Made by a program: the position numbers and the translations under genes
Source of the DNA: Bosea vestrisii
GTDB taxonomy: Bacteria; Pseudomonadota; Alphaproteobacteria; Rhizobiales; Beijerinckiaceae
Length of the DNA: 64,000 bases
Direction: 5' to 3'
Assembly: GCF_030144325.1 (NCBI RefSeq)
Contig: NZ_CP126307.1
Coordinates: 1,302,001-1,366,000 of the forward strand
In this document: positions 1-10,170 of the stretch, one piece after another
Position numbering within the stretch: position 1 is the first letter of the stretch
Layout: every line of letters begins with the position of its first letter
Notes under the pieces: generated by a model
What the model was told of the DNA's origin: nothing
Databases searched by the model: none
What the model saw: only the letters and a program-made list of their open reading frames with translations

Positions 1-504
1 GAAATCGAACAGCCGCCAGGCCCGGCAGATATAGCTGCCGATGCAGGCGTACATGAAGCCGGTGAACAGTGGCACGCCGCCGATGCGGAAGAAGCTCGGC
101 TCCGGATAGATCCACGAGCCGACAGCCGTCTTGAAGATCTCCATCGCCGTGCCGACGACATGGTAGATCAGGATGACCTTGGCTTCTTCGGCCGTCTCGA
201 GCCGCGTCAGGATCAGCCCGGCCTGGACCGCCACCATGCTCAGGAAGAGGAAATCGTAGCGCGCCAACGCCGCATCGCGCGGATAGACGAGATAGGTCGC
301 GATCTGCAGGAAGACGACAATGCCGCCGAACAGGCAGGCCCAGGCCTGCTTCATGCCGAAGCGGATGAACTCGTAGACGCCCGACATGACCGGACGGCCG
401 GCCATGCGCTTGCCGAGGCGATGTTCAAAATCGATGAAGCCGGCGAGCGGCGGCCAGATGGCGGCAGCGCTGGCCCCCGGGGCACGCATTCCGGGGTTTT
501 CCAT
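1..504 (-). CDS. DUF817 family membrane protein, C-terminal part beyond window
   Basis: The minus-strand frame is open from an ATG at 504 to the window edge, so only the first 168 residues are visible. The visible part starts MENPGMRAPG, carries the segment YEFIRFGMKQAWACLFGG, and then has hydrophobic stretches (around residues 50-70 and 80-100) and the segment GSWIYPEPSFFRIGGVPLFT, which I recognise as the DUF817 (YoaT-like) integral membrane family of unknown function. It follows rpoD on the same strand with 28 bases between them, so it may be read from rpoD transcripts. The start is uncertain: an ATG at 489 is the alternative, and neither has a strong ribosome binding site. No function is assigned. 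Confidence 0.75.
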   Translation of the reverse strand, partial: MENPGMRAPGASAAAIWPPLAGFIDFEHRLGKRMAGRPVMSGVYEFIRFGMKQAWACLFGGIVVFLQIATYLVYPRDAALARYDFLFLSMVAVQAGLILTRLETAEEAKVILIYHVVGTAMEIFKTAVGSWIYPEPSFFRIGGVPLFTGFMYACIGSYICRAWRLFDF

Positions 505-513
505 GCGTGCCCC
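479..513. other. 11-bp perfect hairpin covering the DUF817 start codon
   Basis: GGGGCACGCAT at 479-489 pairs perfectly with ATGCGTGCCCC at 503-513 across a 13-base loop. Read on the minus strand, the stem includes the proposed ATG (504-502) and sits just after the rpoD stop. There is no T tract, so it is a weak candidate for an intrinsic terminator. It could attenuate transcription or translation between rpoD and the downstream gene. Confidence 0.5.
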
Positions 514-532
514 GAGGCCAGAAGCCGGGCGA

Positions 533-2545
<2,013 letters not shown>

Positions 2546-2739
2546 AAATCAGCGCTCCGCCATCTTGCGCGTCGGATGCAGCCGCTCCGACGCAGAAAAG
2601 GGCGCCGCGGCTGCCGTTGCTGCCGCGCACCCCAACCTACTCATCCGTCACAGATAGCGCCGACCATCATTGATGAATCGTGCACCATCTCGAAAGTCAC
2701 CCCGGATCTGCCGACGAATGAGCAACGCACCTTGCCTGG

Positions 2740-4629
2740 TCAGTCCTCAGGATTGGCCTCGGTCCCCTCGACAGCTTCGAGGCGGGCCTTGACGTCCTTC
2801 ATCCAGGCGAAATTGGCTTCCGTTGGTTCGTCAGCCAATGCGCGTTCGGCTGCCTTCAGCTCGCTATGTAGCGTTCGTGCGCGATGATGCAAGACGAGAG
2901 CCTGACGAATCGAATCAAAAACCGATTCCAGATCAGCCGTTTGCAGGAGTTTCAGCCGCTCGGCCGGCTGGGTGACTGCCAGCAGCGCCGCCCTCGCCTC
3001 CGCCACGCGAGTCTGCTCCAGCCTGCGCCCGAACGCCTCCTGGTCGAAGCTGCCATCGAAGGCGGCTTCGAGCAGCGCCTGGCGGAAACGCTCGGCCGCC
3101 AGTCCGTCGAGCGCAAGCTCGGCGATCTCGTCGACGCAGCGCATGACCAGATCCGCATGGCTCGCCAGCGCCAGCAGGATGAACGCCTCTCGGGGATTTT
3201 CGCCATGCCTGCGCTGCAGCATCGGTGAATTGGTGAGCTGCGGGCTCGGCCGCACCAGCGACAGCGGCTGTCTCTCTGGGGCGCGCTGAAAACCGCGCCC
3301 GCCGCGCGCATTGCCGCTGAACCCGCCCTGCCGGCGCCCTTCGAAGCGCTCCTGCTGGGGTGGCGCGAAGAGCTGGCTGAGCCGCTCGTCGATCTCGCGG
3401 CGATAATGCCGGCGCGTCGCCTCGTCACGGATCAGGCCCAGCGGCTCCTTCAGCCGGCGCTCGAAGGCAGCGCGCCGCTCGGGCGTGTCAAGCTGGCTCG
3501 CCTCGAACTCGCGGGCCCAGAGCATGTCGACCAGCGGTTTCGCCGAGCCGATCACCTCCGCGACCGCCTGCTTGCCACCCGAGCGCGCGAGATCGTCGGG
3601 ATCCTGTCCTTCCGGCAGCAACGCGAAGGAGAGCGAGCGTCCCGGCTCGAGCATTGGCAAGGCGAGATCGATCGCCCGTCCCGCCGCCTTGCGGCCGGCC
3701 TTGTCGCCGTCGAGGCAGATCACTGGCTCACCCGCCATGCGCCAGAGCAGCGAAAGCTGATCCTCTGTCAGCGCCGTGCCGAGCGGCGCCACCACCTGCG
3801 GAAAGCCGGCGAGCGTCATGGCGATGACGTCGACATAGCCCTCGACCACGATGACCTGGCCGGTGTCGTGCGCAGCCTTGCGGGCATTGTGATGGTTGAA
3901 CAACAGCCCGCCCTTGTGGAAGAGCGGCGTCTCCGGCGAGTTCAGGTATTTCGCGGGGACATCGGCGCTCATCGCCCGGCCACCGAAGGCAACGACCCGG
4001 CCGCGCGCATCGTGGATCGGAAACATGACCCGGTCGCGGAAACGGTCATAGGGTACGGCGATCTCCTCGCCATGCACCAGGAGCCCGGTCTCCATCATCG
4101 CATCCGCGCCGACGCCCTTGCCCGCGAGATGGTCGCGCAGCGCGAATCGGTCGGGCGGGGCATAGCCCATGCGAAAGAGCTGGCGCGCCTGCGCTTCCAG
4201 CCCGCGCCCGGAAAGGTAGCGCCGCGCCAGCCCGCCGCGCTCGGATTGCAGTTCGGCCTCGAAGAAGCGCGCCGCGAGCTCGACGACCTCATGCAGCCCC
4301 TTGCGCTTCTCCTCCTGTACCTGCGCCTCGACGGAGACTTTCGGCAAGACAACGCCGGCTTCCGAGGCGAGCTTCTCGACCGCCTCGGGGAAGGAGAGCC
4401 CCTCGGTCTCCATCACGAACTTGAAGATGTCGCCGTTCTTGCCGGAGGAGAAATCGAAGAACGAGCCCTTCTGGTCGTTGACGAAGAAGGACGGCGTCTT
4501 CTCGGCATTGAAGGGCGAAAGCCCCTTCCATTCGCGGCCGGCCTTGGCAAGGCGCACGCGCTTGCCCACGACCGCCGAGACTGGCAGCCGCGCCTTGATC
4601 TCCTCAAGGACGGAGGGCGGGAACTTCAT
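2740..4629 (-). CDS. dnaG: DNA primase DnaG
   Basis: 629 residues, full length. It makes the RNA primers for chromosomal replication with the DnaB helicase. The N-terminal domain contains SPFNAEKTPSF (about 38-48) where the CHC2 zinc finger of E. coli DnaG has CPFHNEKTPSF, and FDFSSGKNGD where that protein has two further cysteines, so the four zinc ligands are absent here. The TOPRIM catalytic core is intact: EGYVD at about 263-267 and DGD at about 307-309. A C-terminal helicase-interaction region follows a basic, glycine-rich linker. It is divergent from the LysR gene at 4756 and upstream of rpoD. Loss of the zinc ligands is probably lineage-wide, from my memory of Bradyrhizobium-type primases, rather than a defect. 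Confidence 0.97.
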   Translation of the reverse strand: MKFPPSVLEEIKARLPVSAVVGKRVRLAKAGREWKGLSPFNAEKTPSFFVNDQKGSFFDFSSGKNGDIFKFVMETEGLSFPEAVEKLASEAGVVLPKVSVEAQVQEEKRKGLHEVVELAARFFEAELQSERGGLARRYLSGRGLEAQARQLFRMGYAPPDRFALRDHLAGKGVGADAMMETGLLVHGEEIAVPYDRFRDRVMFPIHDARGRVVAFGGRAMSADVPAKYLNSPETPLFHKGGLLFNHHNARKAAHDTGQVIVVEGYVDVIAMTLAGFPQVVAPLGTALTEDQLSLLWRMAGEPVICLDGDKAGRKAAGRAIDLALPMLEPGRSLSFALLPEGQDPDDLARSGGKQAVAEVIGSAKPLVDMLWAREFEASQLDTPERRAAFERRLKEPLGLIRDEATRRHYRREIDERLSQLFAPPQQERFEGRRQGGFSGNARGGRGFQRAPERQPLSLVRPSPQLTNSPMLQRRHGENPREAFILLALASHADLVMRCVDEIAELALDGLAAERFRQALLEAAFDGSFDQEAFGRRLEQTRVAEARAALLAVTQPAERLKLLQTADLESVFDSIRQALVLHHRARTLHSELKAAERALADEPTEANFAWMKDVKARLEAVEGTEANPED

Positions 4630-4755
4630 GGCTTCCTATCTGGCGATGCGGAGAGCTTGTGCCAATCGCCGATCGCAGCGCTCCCCCGATTATTGGCGCA
4701 ATCCACAGCGCGTGATAGCCAGCCATGCTGGCGAAGCGAGGCAGGAGCGCGCCCG

Positions 4756-5673
4756 ATGATCGAGACGCGGCTGCTGCGCCAGTTCATCGCCGTCGCCGAA
4801 GAACTGAATTTCCACCGCGCGGCCGAGCGGCTGCATATGGCGCAGCCGCCGCTCAGCCAGGCGATCCGCAAGCTTGAGAATGCGCTCGGCCTCCGCCTGT
4901 TCGAGCGCAGCAACCGCAGCGTCACGCTCACAGCTGCCGGCGCGGCGTTCCTCGTCACCGCCCGGCGCGTCCTCGCCCAGCTCGACGACGGCATCAGGGA
5001 GGCGCAGCGTGTCGCCGCCGGCCAGGCCGGCCGCCTCTCTATCACCTTCGTCGGCACCGCCCATGATCTCCTGCCGTTGGCGCTGCGCCGCTTTCGCGCC
5101 GAATTCCCCGGCATCGAGCTTATCCTGCGCGAGGCGACCACCGGCGAGCAGCTCGCGGCGATCACCGCCGGCGAGGCGGATATCGGCCTGATGCGCCAGC
5201 CTGGCATCATGGTCGCGCAGCTCGCGAGCGAATGCCTGCTGCGCGAGCCGATCCTGGCCGCCCTGCCGGACGATCACGCGCTCGCTGGACACAAGACCAT
5301 CGCCCTCGCCGATCTCGCCGGCGACGACTTCATCGGCACGCCCCGCCAGCTCGGCATCGGCTTCCACGACCAGATCATCGGGCTCTGCCGGCTCGCCGGA
5401 TTCTCGCCGCGCATCGCCCAGGAAGCCCGCCAGATGCAGACTGTCGCCAGCCTGGTCGCGAGCGGGCTCGGCGTCGCGCTGATCCCGGCCTCGCTGGCGC
5501 TGATGCCGCGCGCCGGCGTTGCCTTCCGGCCGATCGCTGTCGAGGCGCCGCCGGAGATGGCGCATGTCGAACTGATCGCTGCCTGGGATGCGACGCGCAG
5601 CGCACCGGCGCGCGACAATTTCCTTGCCGTGCTTCGGCAGGCAGCCAGTGATATGCAAAAAGTATCAAAATAG
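4756..5673 (+). CDS. LysR family transcriptional regulator
   Basis: 305 residues. The N-terminal winged helix-turn-helix reads LLRQFIAVAEELNFHRAAERL followed by MAQPPLSQAIRKLENALG, and the C-terminal two-thirds is the periplasmic-binding-protein-like effector domain. The ATG at 4756 is chosen because AGGAG lies 8 bases upstream; the open frame extends much further 5' without LysR similarity. It is divergent from dnaG and lies 76 bases upstream of a NIPSNAP gene on the same strand, which is a possible target. The effector is unknown. The N terminus resembles the CbbR/BenM-like group loosely, not enough to name it. Confidence 0.93.
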   Translation: MIETRLLRQFIAVAEELNFHRAAERLHMAQPPLSQAIRKLENALGLRLFERSNRSVTLTAAGAAFLVTARRVLAQLDDGIREAQRVAAGQAGRLSITFVGTAHDLLPLALRRFRAEFPGIELILREATTGEQLAAITAGEADIGLMRQPGIMVAQLASECLLREPILAALPDDHALAGHKTIALADLAGDDFIGTPRQLGIGFHDQIIGLCRLAGFSPRIAQEARQMQTVASLVASGLGVALIPASLALMPRAGVAFRPIAVEAPPEMAHVELIAAWDATRSAPARDNFLAVLRQAASDMQKVSK

Positions 5674-5749
5674 GACGAACAATATATTTTACTGAGAGCA
5701 GCCAGGCAGGCAGGCTCCTCGCACAGCAATAGCCGAGGAGCTTCAGCTC

Positions 5750-6166
5750 ATGCACCGCCCCATCCGGCGATCAGCCTTGCTTGCGGCCGCGCTCACCGCG
5801 GCGGCCGCCTTCGCCATCCCTGCCTCAGCGACCGAGCGAGCGACCATGATCGAGCAACTGCGCATCTACGAGATCTTCGACGGCAACAAAGAGGCCTTCC
5901 ACGCCCGCTTCCGCGACCATGCCGCCCGCATCATGAAGATCCATGGCTTCGACATCGCAGCGATGTGGGAAGCCAAGGGCAAGGACCGTACCGAGTTCGT
6001 CTATGTGCTGCGCTGGCCCGACGAGGCGACGATGCGCGAGCGCTGGGCCCGCTTCATGCAGGATGCGGAATGGTCCAGGATCAAGGACAGCAGCGCCGCC
6101 GAGCACGGCCGCATGGTCGGCGCGATCGAGGAGCGCGTGATGCAGCGCACGAGCTATTCGCCGTAA
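5750..6166 (+). CDS. NIPSNAP family protein with signal peptide
   Basis: 138 residues. Residues 1-27 form a Sec-type signal peptide (basic RRS, hydrophobic alanine-rich core, ASA cleavage-like site). The remainder is a small alpha/beta barrel domain of the NIPSNAP type: MIEQLRIYEIFDGNKEAFHARF, AAMWEAKGKDRTEFVYVLRW, and a final VGAIEERVMQ. NIPSNAP domains resemble dimeric ferredoxin-like stress-response barrels; their biochemical role in bacteria is not settled. A paralogue without a signal peptide lies at 8680 and is about 60% identical by eye over 106 residues. The second methionine at MIEQ matches the start of the paralogue, so the signal peptide looks like an added 5' extension. It follows a LysR gene on the same strand. 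Confidence 0.85.
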   Translation: MHRPIRRSALLAAALTAAAAFAIPASATERATMIEQLRIYEIFDGNKEAFHARFRDHAARIMKIHGFDIAAMWEAKGKDRTEFVYVLRWPDEATMRERWARFMQDAEWSRIKDSSAAEHGRMVGAIEERVMQRTSYSP

Positions 6167-6178
6167 GCAGCCGGCTCC

Positions 6179-6676
6179 TTACGGACAGCGCAGCGGATCG
6201 TCAGCCAGGGCCGTCGCCACGCCCTCCGTCGGCAGCAGGACCGAGGCCTCGGCGGCGCGCAATTCGATCCGCTTCGCCTCGCGCAGGCCCGCCACCACCG
6301 GGCTCATCTGAGCCAGACCGAAACTACCGTCAGGTGTCCAGGTCAATTCGACTTCGTCGATGCCTGCCTGGGCCTTGACCGGCACGCGCGTCGCCTTGCC
6401 ATCGGTCACGATCTCGATCGCCGACGGCAAGGCCTCCTTGAGCTGTGTCTTGGGCAGAACGGCCATCAGATAGGGGCCGCCGGCAATCGCCGGGTTGGCG
6501 CGAGCAGCCGCCGCATCCCCGCAATAGAAGGTGAGCCGCGTCCCGTCGGAACCGCTCACCCCAGCATAGGACGTGCCCATCTGGTAGCCGGTGCTCCAGC
6601 CTTGTGACTGGGAAAGGGCGGCCGGGCCTTGCAAGGCCAGTCCGAGCGCCAGGACAGCGATCAGCTGTTTCGACAT
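6179..6676 (-). CDS. Secreted hypothetical protein
   Basis: 165 residues beginning with a clear signal peptide (MSKQLIAVLALGLALQGPAALSQS) and then a soluble domain with a beta-rich look. Two cysteines remain, one in FYCGDAA and one four residues from the end context (LRCP), which could form a disulfide in the periplasm. It is convergent with the NIPSNAP gene ending at 6166 (12 bases apart) and lies downstream of the GatB/YqeY gene on the same strand, 58 bases away. I do not recognise the family and assign no function. Confidence 0.75.
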   Translation of the reverse strand: MSKQLIAVLALGLALQGPAALSQSQGWSTGYQMGTSYAGVSGSDGTRLTFYCGDAAAARANPAIAGGPYLMAVLPKTQLKEALPSAIEIVTDGKATRVPVKAQAGIDEVELTWTPDGSFGLAQMSPVVAGLREAKRIELRAAEASVLLPTEGVATALADDPLRCP

Positions 6677-6734
6677 CGGAAGCCTCCTTTGCCGAAACGC
6701 TGCCCGTCGAAGTGGCGGAAATGCCGCCCGCGGG

Positions 6735-7196
6735 TCAGCCGCCCAGCAACTGCTTTACCATAGGCGAGACCTTGGCGAAGTCCATCTGGCCGGCAAAGGC
6801 GCCGCGCAGTGCGCCGATCACTTTCCCCATGTCCTTGACCGAAGCCGCGCCGGTCTCGGCGATGACCTCCTCGATCGCCGCCTTGATCTCCTCGTCGCTC
6901 ATCTGCTTCGGCAGATAGGCGGATATCACCGCGACCTCGGCGCGCTCGCCGTCAGCCAGTTCCGGCCGGCTATTGGCGTCGTAGATCGCGATCGATTCCT
7001 GGCGCTGCTTGATCATCTTCTGCAGCAGCGCGAGAATCTCGTCCGGCGTCGCCTCGCCCTTGCCGGCCCCGCGCGCCTCGATGTCCTTGTCCTTCAGCGC
7101 CGCCTGGACCAGGCGAATGGTCGAGACCTTGCCCTTCTCGCCGGCCTTCATCGCGGTCTTCAGGTCAGCGGTGAACTGCTCACGCAGGTTGGACAT
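6735..7196 (-). CDS. GatB/YqeY domain-containing protein
   Basis: 153 residues from the ATG at 7196. The family is recognised from LREQFTADLKTAMKAGEKGK, IEARGAGKGEATPDEILALLQKMIKQRQESI and the C-terminal segment DMGKVIGALRGAFAGQMDF. YqeY domains are tRNA-associated folds also found at the end of the GatB subunit of the tRNA amidotransferase; the stand-alone protein may aid tRNA mischarging correction, but its role is unproven. An upstream in-frame ATG at 7217 would add MKKVCNI; I prefer 7196 because AGAAGG lies 11-12 bases before it and family members start there. It is divergent from carA with 134 bases between, an arrangement common in Hyphomicrobiales. Confidence 0.9.
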   Translation of the reverse strand: MSNLREQFTADLKTAMKAGEKGKVSTIRLVQAALKDKDIEARGAGKGEATPDEILALLQKMIKQRQESIAIYDANSRPELADGERAEVAVISAYLPKQMSDEEIKAAIEEVIAETGAASVKDMGKVIGALRGAFAGQMDFAKVSPMVKQLLGG

Positions 7197-7330
7197 GATG
7201 TTGCAAACCTTCTTCATTCATTGACGGGGCGCGGGCGCCTGATTAAGGCTCGCGCTCCAGACCGGCAGCGCCACCCGCGCGCAGCCTTCACGCTTGCCGC
7301 AGCTTCCAGCGGCCTGGACGAGACATAGAC

Positions 7331-8562
7331 ATGACCGCTCATGAAGGAAACCCCGCCGCGCAAGGCGGGCAAGAGGGCTGGCAAGAAGGCTGGAGCGAGC
7401 CGCGCGCGACCGCGGTGCTGGTGCTGGCCGACGGCACGGTGCTCGAAGGCTTCGGCCTCGGCGCGATCGCGCAGGCGCCCGGCGAGGTCTGCTTCAACAC
7501 GGCAATGACCGGCTATCAGGAAATCCTGACCGACCCGTCCTATGCCGGGCAGATCATCACCTTCACCTTCCCGCATATCGGCAATGTCGGCGTCAACGAA
7601 GAGGACACCGAGACGGTCAACGCCGCCGCCTCCTCCGGCGTGCGCGGCATCGTGCTGCATGCCGAGGTGACGCAGCCCTCGAACTGGCGTGCGGCCAAGC
7701 ATCTCGACGCCTGGCTCAAGGCCCGCAACATCGTCGGCATCTGCGGCGTCGACACCCGCGCGTTGACCACGCTGATCCGCGAGAACGGCATGCCCAACGC
7801 CGTCATCGCCCATGATCCCGCCGGCAATTTCGACATCGAGCGCCTGAAGAAAGAGGCGGCCGCCCTGCCCGACATGGCCGGTCTCGACCTCGTCCCGCTC
7901 GTCGCCGCGACCCAGCGCTATGACTGGGACGAGACGCCCTGGCAGTGGCCGCGCGGCTATGGCAAGCGCGAGTCTGCGGCCCACCGCGTCGTCGCCATCG
8001 ACTACGGCGTCAAGCGCAACATCCTGCGCCTGCTGGCCAAGGCCGGCTGCGAGGTCGAGGTCGTGCCCTCGACAGCATCAGCCAAGGACATCCTCGCGCT
8101 CAATCCCGACGGCGTCTTCCTGTCGAACGGCCCGGGCGACCCGGCCGCGACCGGCGAATACGCCGTGCCGGTGATCAAGGAATTGCTCGATCGCAAGATC
8201 CCGACCTTCGGCATCTGCCTCGGCCACCAGATGCTGGCGCTCGCCATCGGCGGCCAGACCATGAAGATGAAGCAGGGTCATCACGGCGCCAATCATCCGG
8301 TCAGGACAAGACCACCGGCAAGGTCGAGATCGTCTCGATGAACCATGGCTTCGCGGTTGATCCCGCCACGCTGCCGGCCAACGCGACCGAGACCCATGTC
8401 TCGCTGTTCGACGGCTCGAACTGCGGCATCGCCCTGAACGACCGCCCGGCCTTCAGCGTCCAGCACCATCCGGAAGCTTCGCCCGGCCCGCAGGACAGCC
8501 ACTACCTCTTCGCCCGCTTCGTCGAGCTGATGGAAGCGGAGAAGGCGAAGAAGGCCGCCTGA
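7331..8562 (+). pseudogene. carA: Carbamoyl-phosphate synthase small subunit CarA, frameshifted at 8303
   Basis: CarA hydrolyses glutamine and passes ammonia to CarB for arginine and pyrimidine synthesis. The first frame (7331 onward) covers the N-terminal domain and the class I glutamine amidotransferase up to the nucleophile motif GICLGHQ (Cys about 296) and GHHGANHPV. It then leaves the family sequence and stops at 8341. The rest (DKTTGKVEIVSMNHGFAVD through the catalytic HHPEASPGP to the end at 8562) is in the next frame. At 8303-8304 two bases stand where one codon, expected Lys, should be, so one base is missing. Repairing it gives 410 residues, normal for CarA. The partner carB is intact at 31308. 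A sequence error is more likely than a true null. Confidence 0.93.
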
Positions 8563-8564
8563 CT

Positions 8565-8613
8565 AGAGCATTTTCGAGCGAAGTGGGCACCGGTTCGCGT
8601 GAAAAAAAATGCG
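8565..8613. repeat. Imperfect palindromic intergenic repeat (GAGCATTTTCGAGCGAA type)
   Basis: Starting 2 bases after the carA stop, GCATTTTCGAGCGAA is mirrored by TTCGCGTGAAAAAAAATGC across GTGGGCACCGG. I recognise this as a palindromic element scattered through many Rhizobiales genomes; its family name is not certain to me. It may end the carA transcript. Confidence 0.6.
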
Positions 8614-8628
8614 ATAGGATAAGAAGAT

Positions 8629-8667
8629 GGAGCATTTCCGCGATTCGAAGAAACGCGGAAATGCTCC
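8629..8667. repeat. 14-bp perfect hairpin upstream of second NIPSNAP gene
   Basis: GGAGCATTTCCGCG at 8629-8642 pairs perfectly with CGCGGAAATGCTCC at 8654-8667 around an 11-base loop. It ends one base before the AGGGAG ribosome binding site (8668-8673) of the gene at 8680, so folding in RNA would place a stable stem against the translation start. It belongs to a common Rhizobiales intergenic repeat type. Confidence 0.7.
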
Positions 8668-8679
8668 AGGGAGCTCGCC

Positions 8680-9006
8680 ATGATCCACCAGTTGCGCATC
8701 AACGAGATCTTCGAACGCAACAAGGCGGCGTTCCACGCCCGCTTCAGAGATCATGCCAGCCGGATCATGGCCCGCCACGGCTTCCGCATCCTGGCGATGT
8801 GGGAGACCAGGAGCGCCGGGCGTACCGAGTTCGCCTATCTCCTCGCCTGGCCCGATCTCGAGACCAAGACGGCGCGCTGGACCGCATTCATGGCCGACCC
8901 CGAATGGATCGAAATCAAGCGTGTCAGCGTCATCGAGCACGGCGACCTCGTCGGCGCGATCGAGGACCGGGTGCTGATGCCGACCGACTATTCTCCGCCC
9001 CTGTGA
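8680..9006 (+). CDS. NIPSNAP family protein, cytoplasmic paralogue
   Basis: 108 residues, starting MIHQLRINEIFERNKAAFHARF, with AMWETRSAGRTEFAYLLAW in the middle and VGAIEDRVL near the end. The ungapped alignment with the protein at 5750 gives about 60% identity by eye, with the same length from the shared MI start. Unlike that protein it has no signal peptide, so the pair probably acts in different compartments. The start is supported by AGGGAG 6 bases upstream. It is 117 bases downstream of carA, separated by two palindromic repeats. The role of NIPSNAP proteins in bacteria is not established. Confidence 0.85.
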   Translation: MIHQLRINEIFERNKAAFHARFRDHASRIMARHGFRILAMWETRSAGRTEFAYLLAWPDLETKTARWTAFMADPEWIEIKRVSVIEHGDLVGAIEDRVLMPTDYSPPL

Positions 9007-9182
9007 TTGACAGGCCCGCCCGCCCGCGCTCTAAGCGCGCCATGACTGGTCCCTGCCTGCTCGCCCGCAACTATTACGCGCCGTCCTCATAGAAGGCGGT
9101 CGCACTCCCATGCTCAACCGCCGCGCTGGCGGTTGAAATCAGGCAGTCACCCGGCATCGCGGCCCCTCCCGAGGACAACGCG

Positions 9183-10016
9183 ATGCTTATCCCGAAAAAC
9201 CACAATCCTTCCGTCGGCCTGATGGGCTTCGGCGCCTTCGGCCGCCTGATCGCCCGCCATCTGCGACCGCATTGCCGACTGCTCGCCTTCGATCCGGCAT
9301 TGCCGGCCGACGCAGCCGCGGGCGGCATCATTGCCGCCGCACCGGCCGGGATCGCCGCCTGCGACATCGTCATCCTCGCCGTGCCGGTCGCGGCGCTCTC
9401 GGAGGCAATCGCGACCCTGCGGCCGCATCTGCGTGCCGGCGCGATCGTCATCGATGTCGGCTCGGTCAAGATCGGCCCGGCAGCGACCATGCTGGCCGAG
9501 CTGCCCGATCACGTCGAGATCGTCGGCACGCACCCGCTCTTCGGTCCGCAGAGCGGGCGCGACGGCATTGCCGGCCTCAAGATCGCGATCTGCCCGATCA
9601 GGGGGCGCAGCGCCTGGCGTATCGCCGCCTTCCTGCGCCGTGTGCTTCGCCTTCAGGTGATCATGACGACGCCAGAGGCGCACGACCGCGAGGCGGCGCT
9701 GGTCCAGGGCCTGACCCATCTCATCGCCAAGATCCTGGTTAAGATGGAGCCCTTGCCGCGCCGGATGACCACGGCGAGCTTCGACCTCCTGATGCGCGCC
9801 ACCGAGATGGTGCGTCATGACAGCCCCGGCGTCTTCATGGCGATCGAGCAGGCCAACCCGCATGCGCGGCCGGTGCGCGACCGGTTTTTTGCCCTGGCCG
9901 AGGAGATGCGGGCGCATCTGGACCACTCGGCCTCCAACGACACCGGTCCTTTATTGGCACTGGAGCCGCAACGCACCCTCTCCCCCCTTGTGGGGGAGAG
10001 CTGGAGAGGGGGGTAG
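9183..10016 (+). CDS. Prephenate/arogenate dehydrogenase family protein (TyrA-like)
   Basis: 277 residues. The N-terminal Rossmann fold has VGLMGFGAFGRL (about 11-22) for NAD(P) binding, and the substrate region has VGTHPLFGPQSG, the conserved THPMFGP-like motif of the tyrosine-branch dehydrogenases. A helical dimerisation domain follows (HDREAALVQGLTHLIAKIL). It would oxidise prephenate or arogenate for tyrosine synthesis; which substrate cannot be told. The last dozen or so residues (TLSPLVGESWRGG) are encoded by a palindromic repeat that begins at about 9971, so the natural terminus has probably been replaced or extended by that element. It stands alone between the NIPSNAP gene and a LysR gene on the other strand. 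Confidence 0.85.
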   Translation: MLIPKNHNPSVGLMGFGAFGRLIARHLRPHCRLLAFDPALPADAAAGGIIAAAPAGIAACDIVILAVPVAALSEAIATLRPHLRAGAIVIDVGSVKIGPAATMLAELPDHVEIVGTHPLFGPQSGRDGIAGLKIAICPIRGRSAWRIAAFLRRVLRLQVIMTTPEAHDREAALVQGLTHLIAKILVKMEPLPRRMTTASFDLLMRATEMVRHDSPGVFMAIEQANPHARPVRDRFFALAEEMRAHLDHSASNDTGPLLALEPQRTLSPLVGESWRGG

Positions 10017-10118
10017 TCAGCCGCGCGGGGGAAACATCGGCTTTGCAGTCGAGCCCCTCAAACGGGCGGAGCCCTGCATACCCCCCTCCCAACCCTCCCC
10101 CACAAGGGGGAGGGTTGC
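9971..10118. repeat. Paired inverted palindromic repeat, copy A
   Basis: Two related hairpins face each other. The first (9971-10013) contains CTCTCCCCCCTTGTGGGGGAGAG and a GGAGAGGGGGG tail; the second (about 10080-10118) contains CCCTCCCCCACAAGGGGGAGGG preceded by CCCCCCTCCC. The spacer is about 65 bases. The same head-to-head arrangement recurs at 16109-16253 and inside uvrC at 52474-52645, so this is a mobile or amplifying REP/BIME-like family. The left hairpin is translated as the end of the TyrA-like protein. Confidence 0.8.
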
Positions 10119-10170
10119 GCCCGATCCGGAAGCCCCAAAATTGGATCGAAACGATCTGACCGGAGCGATT

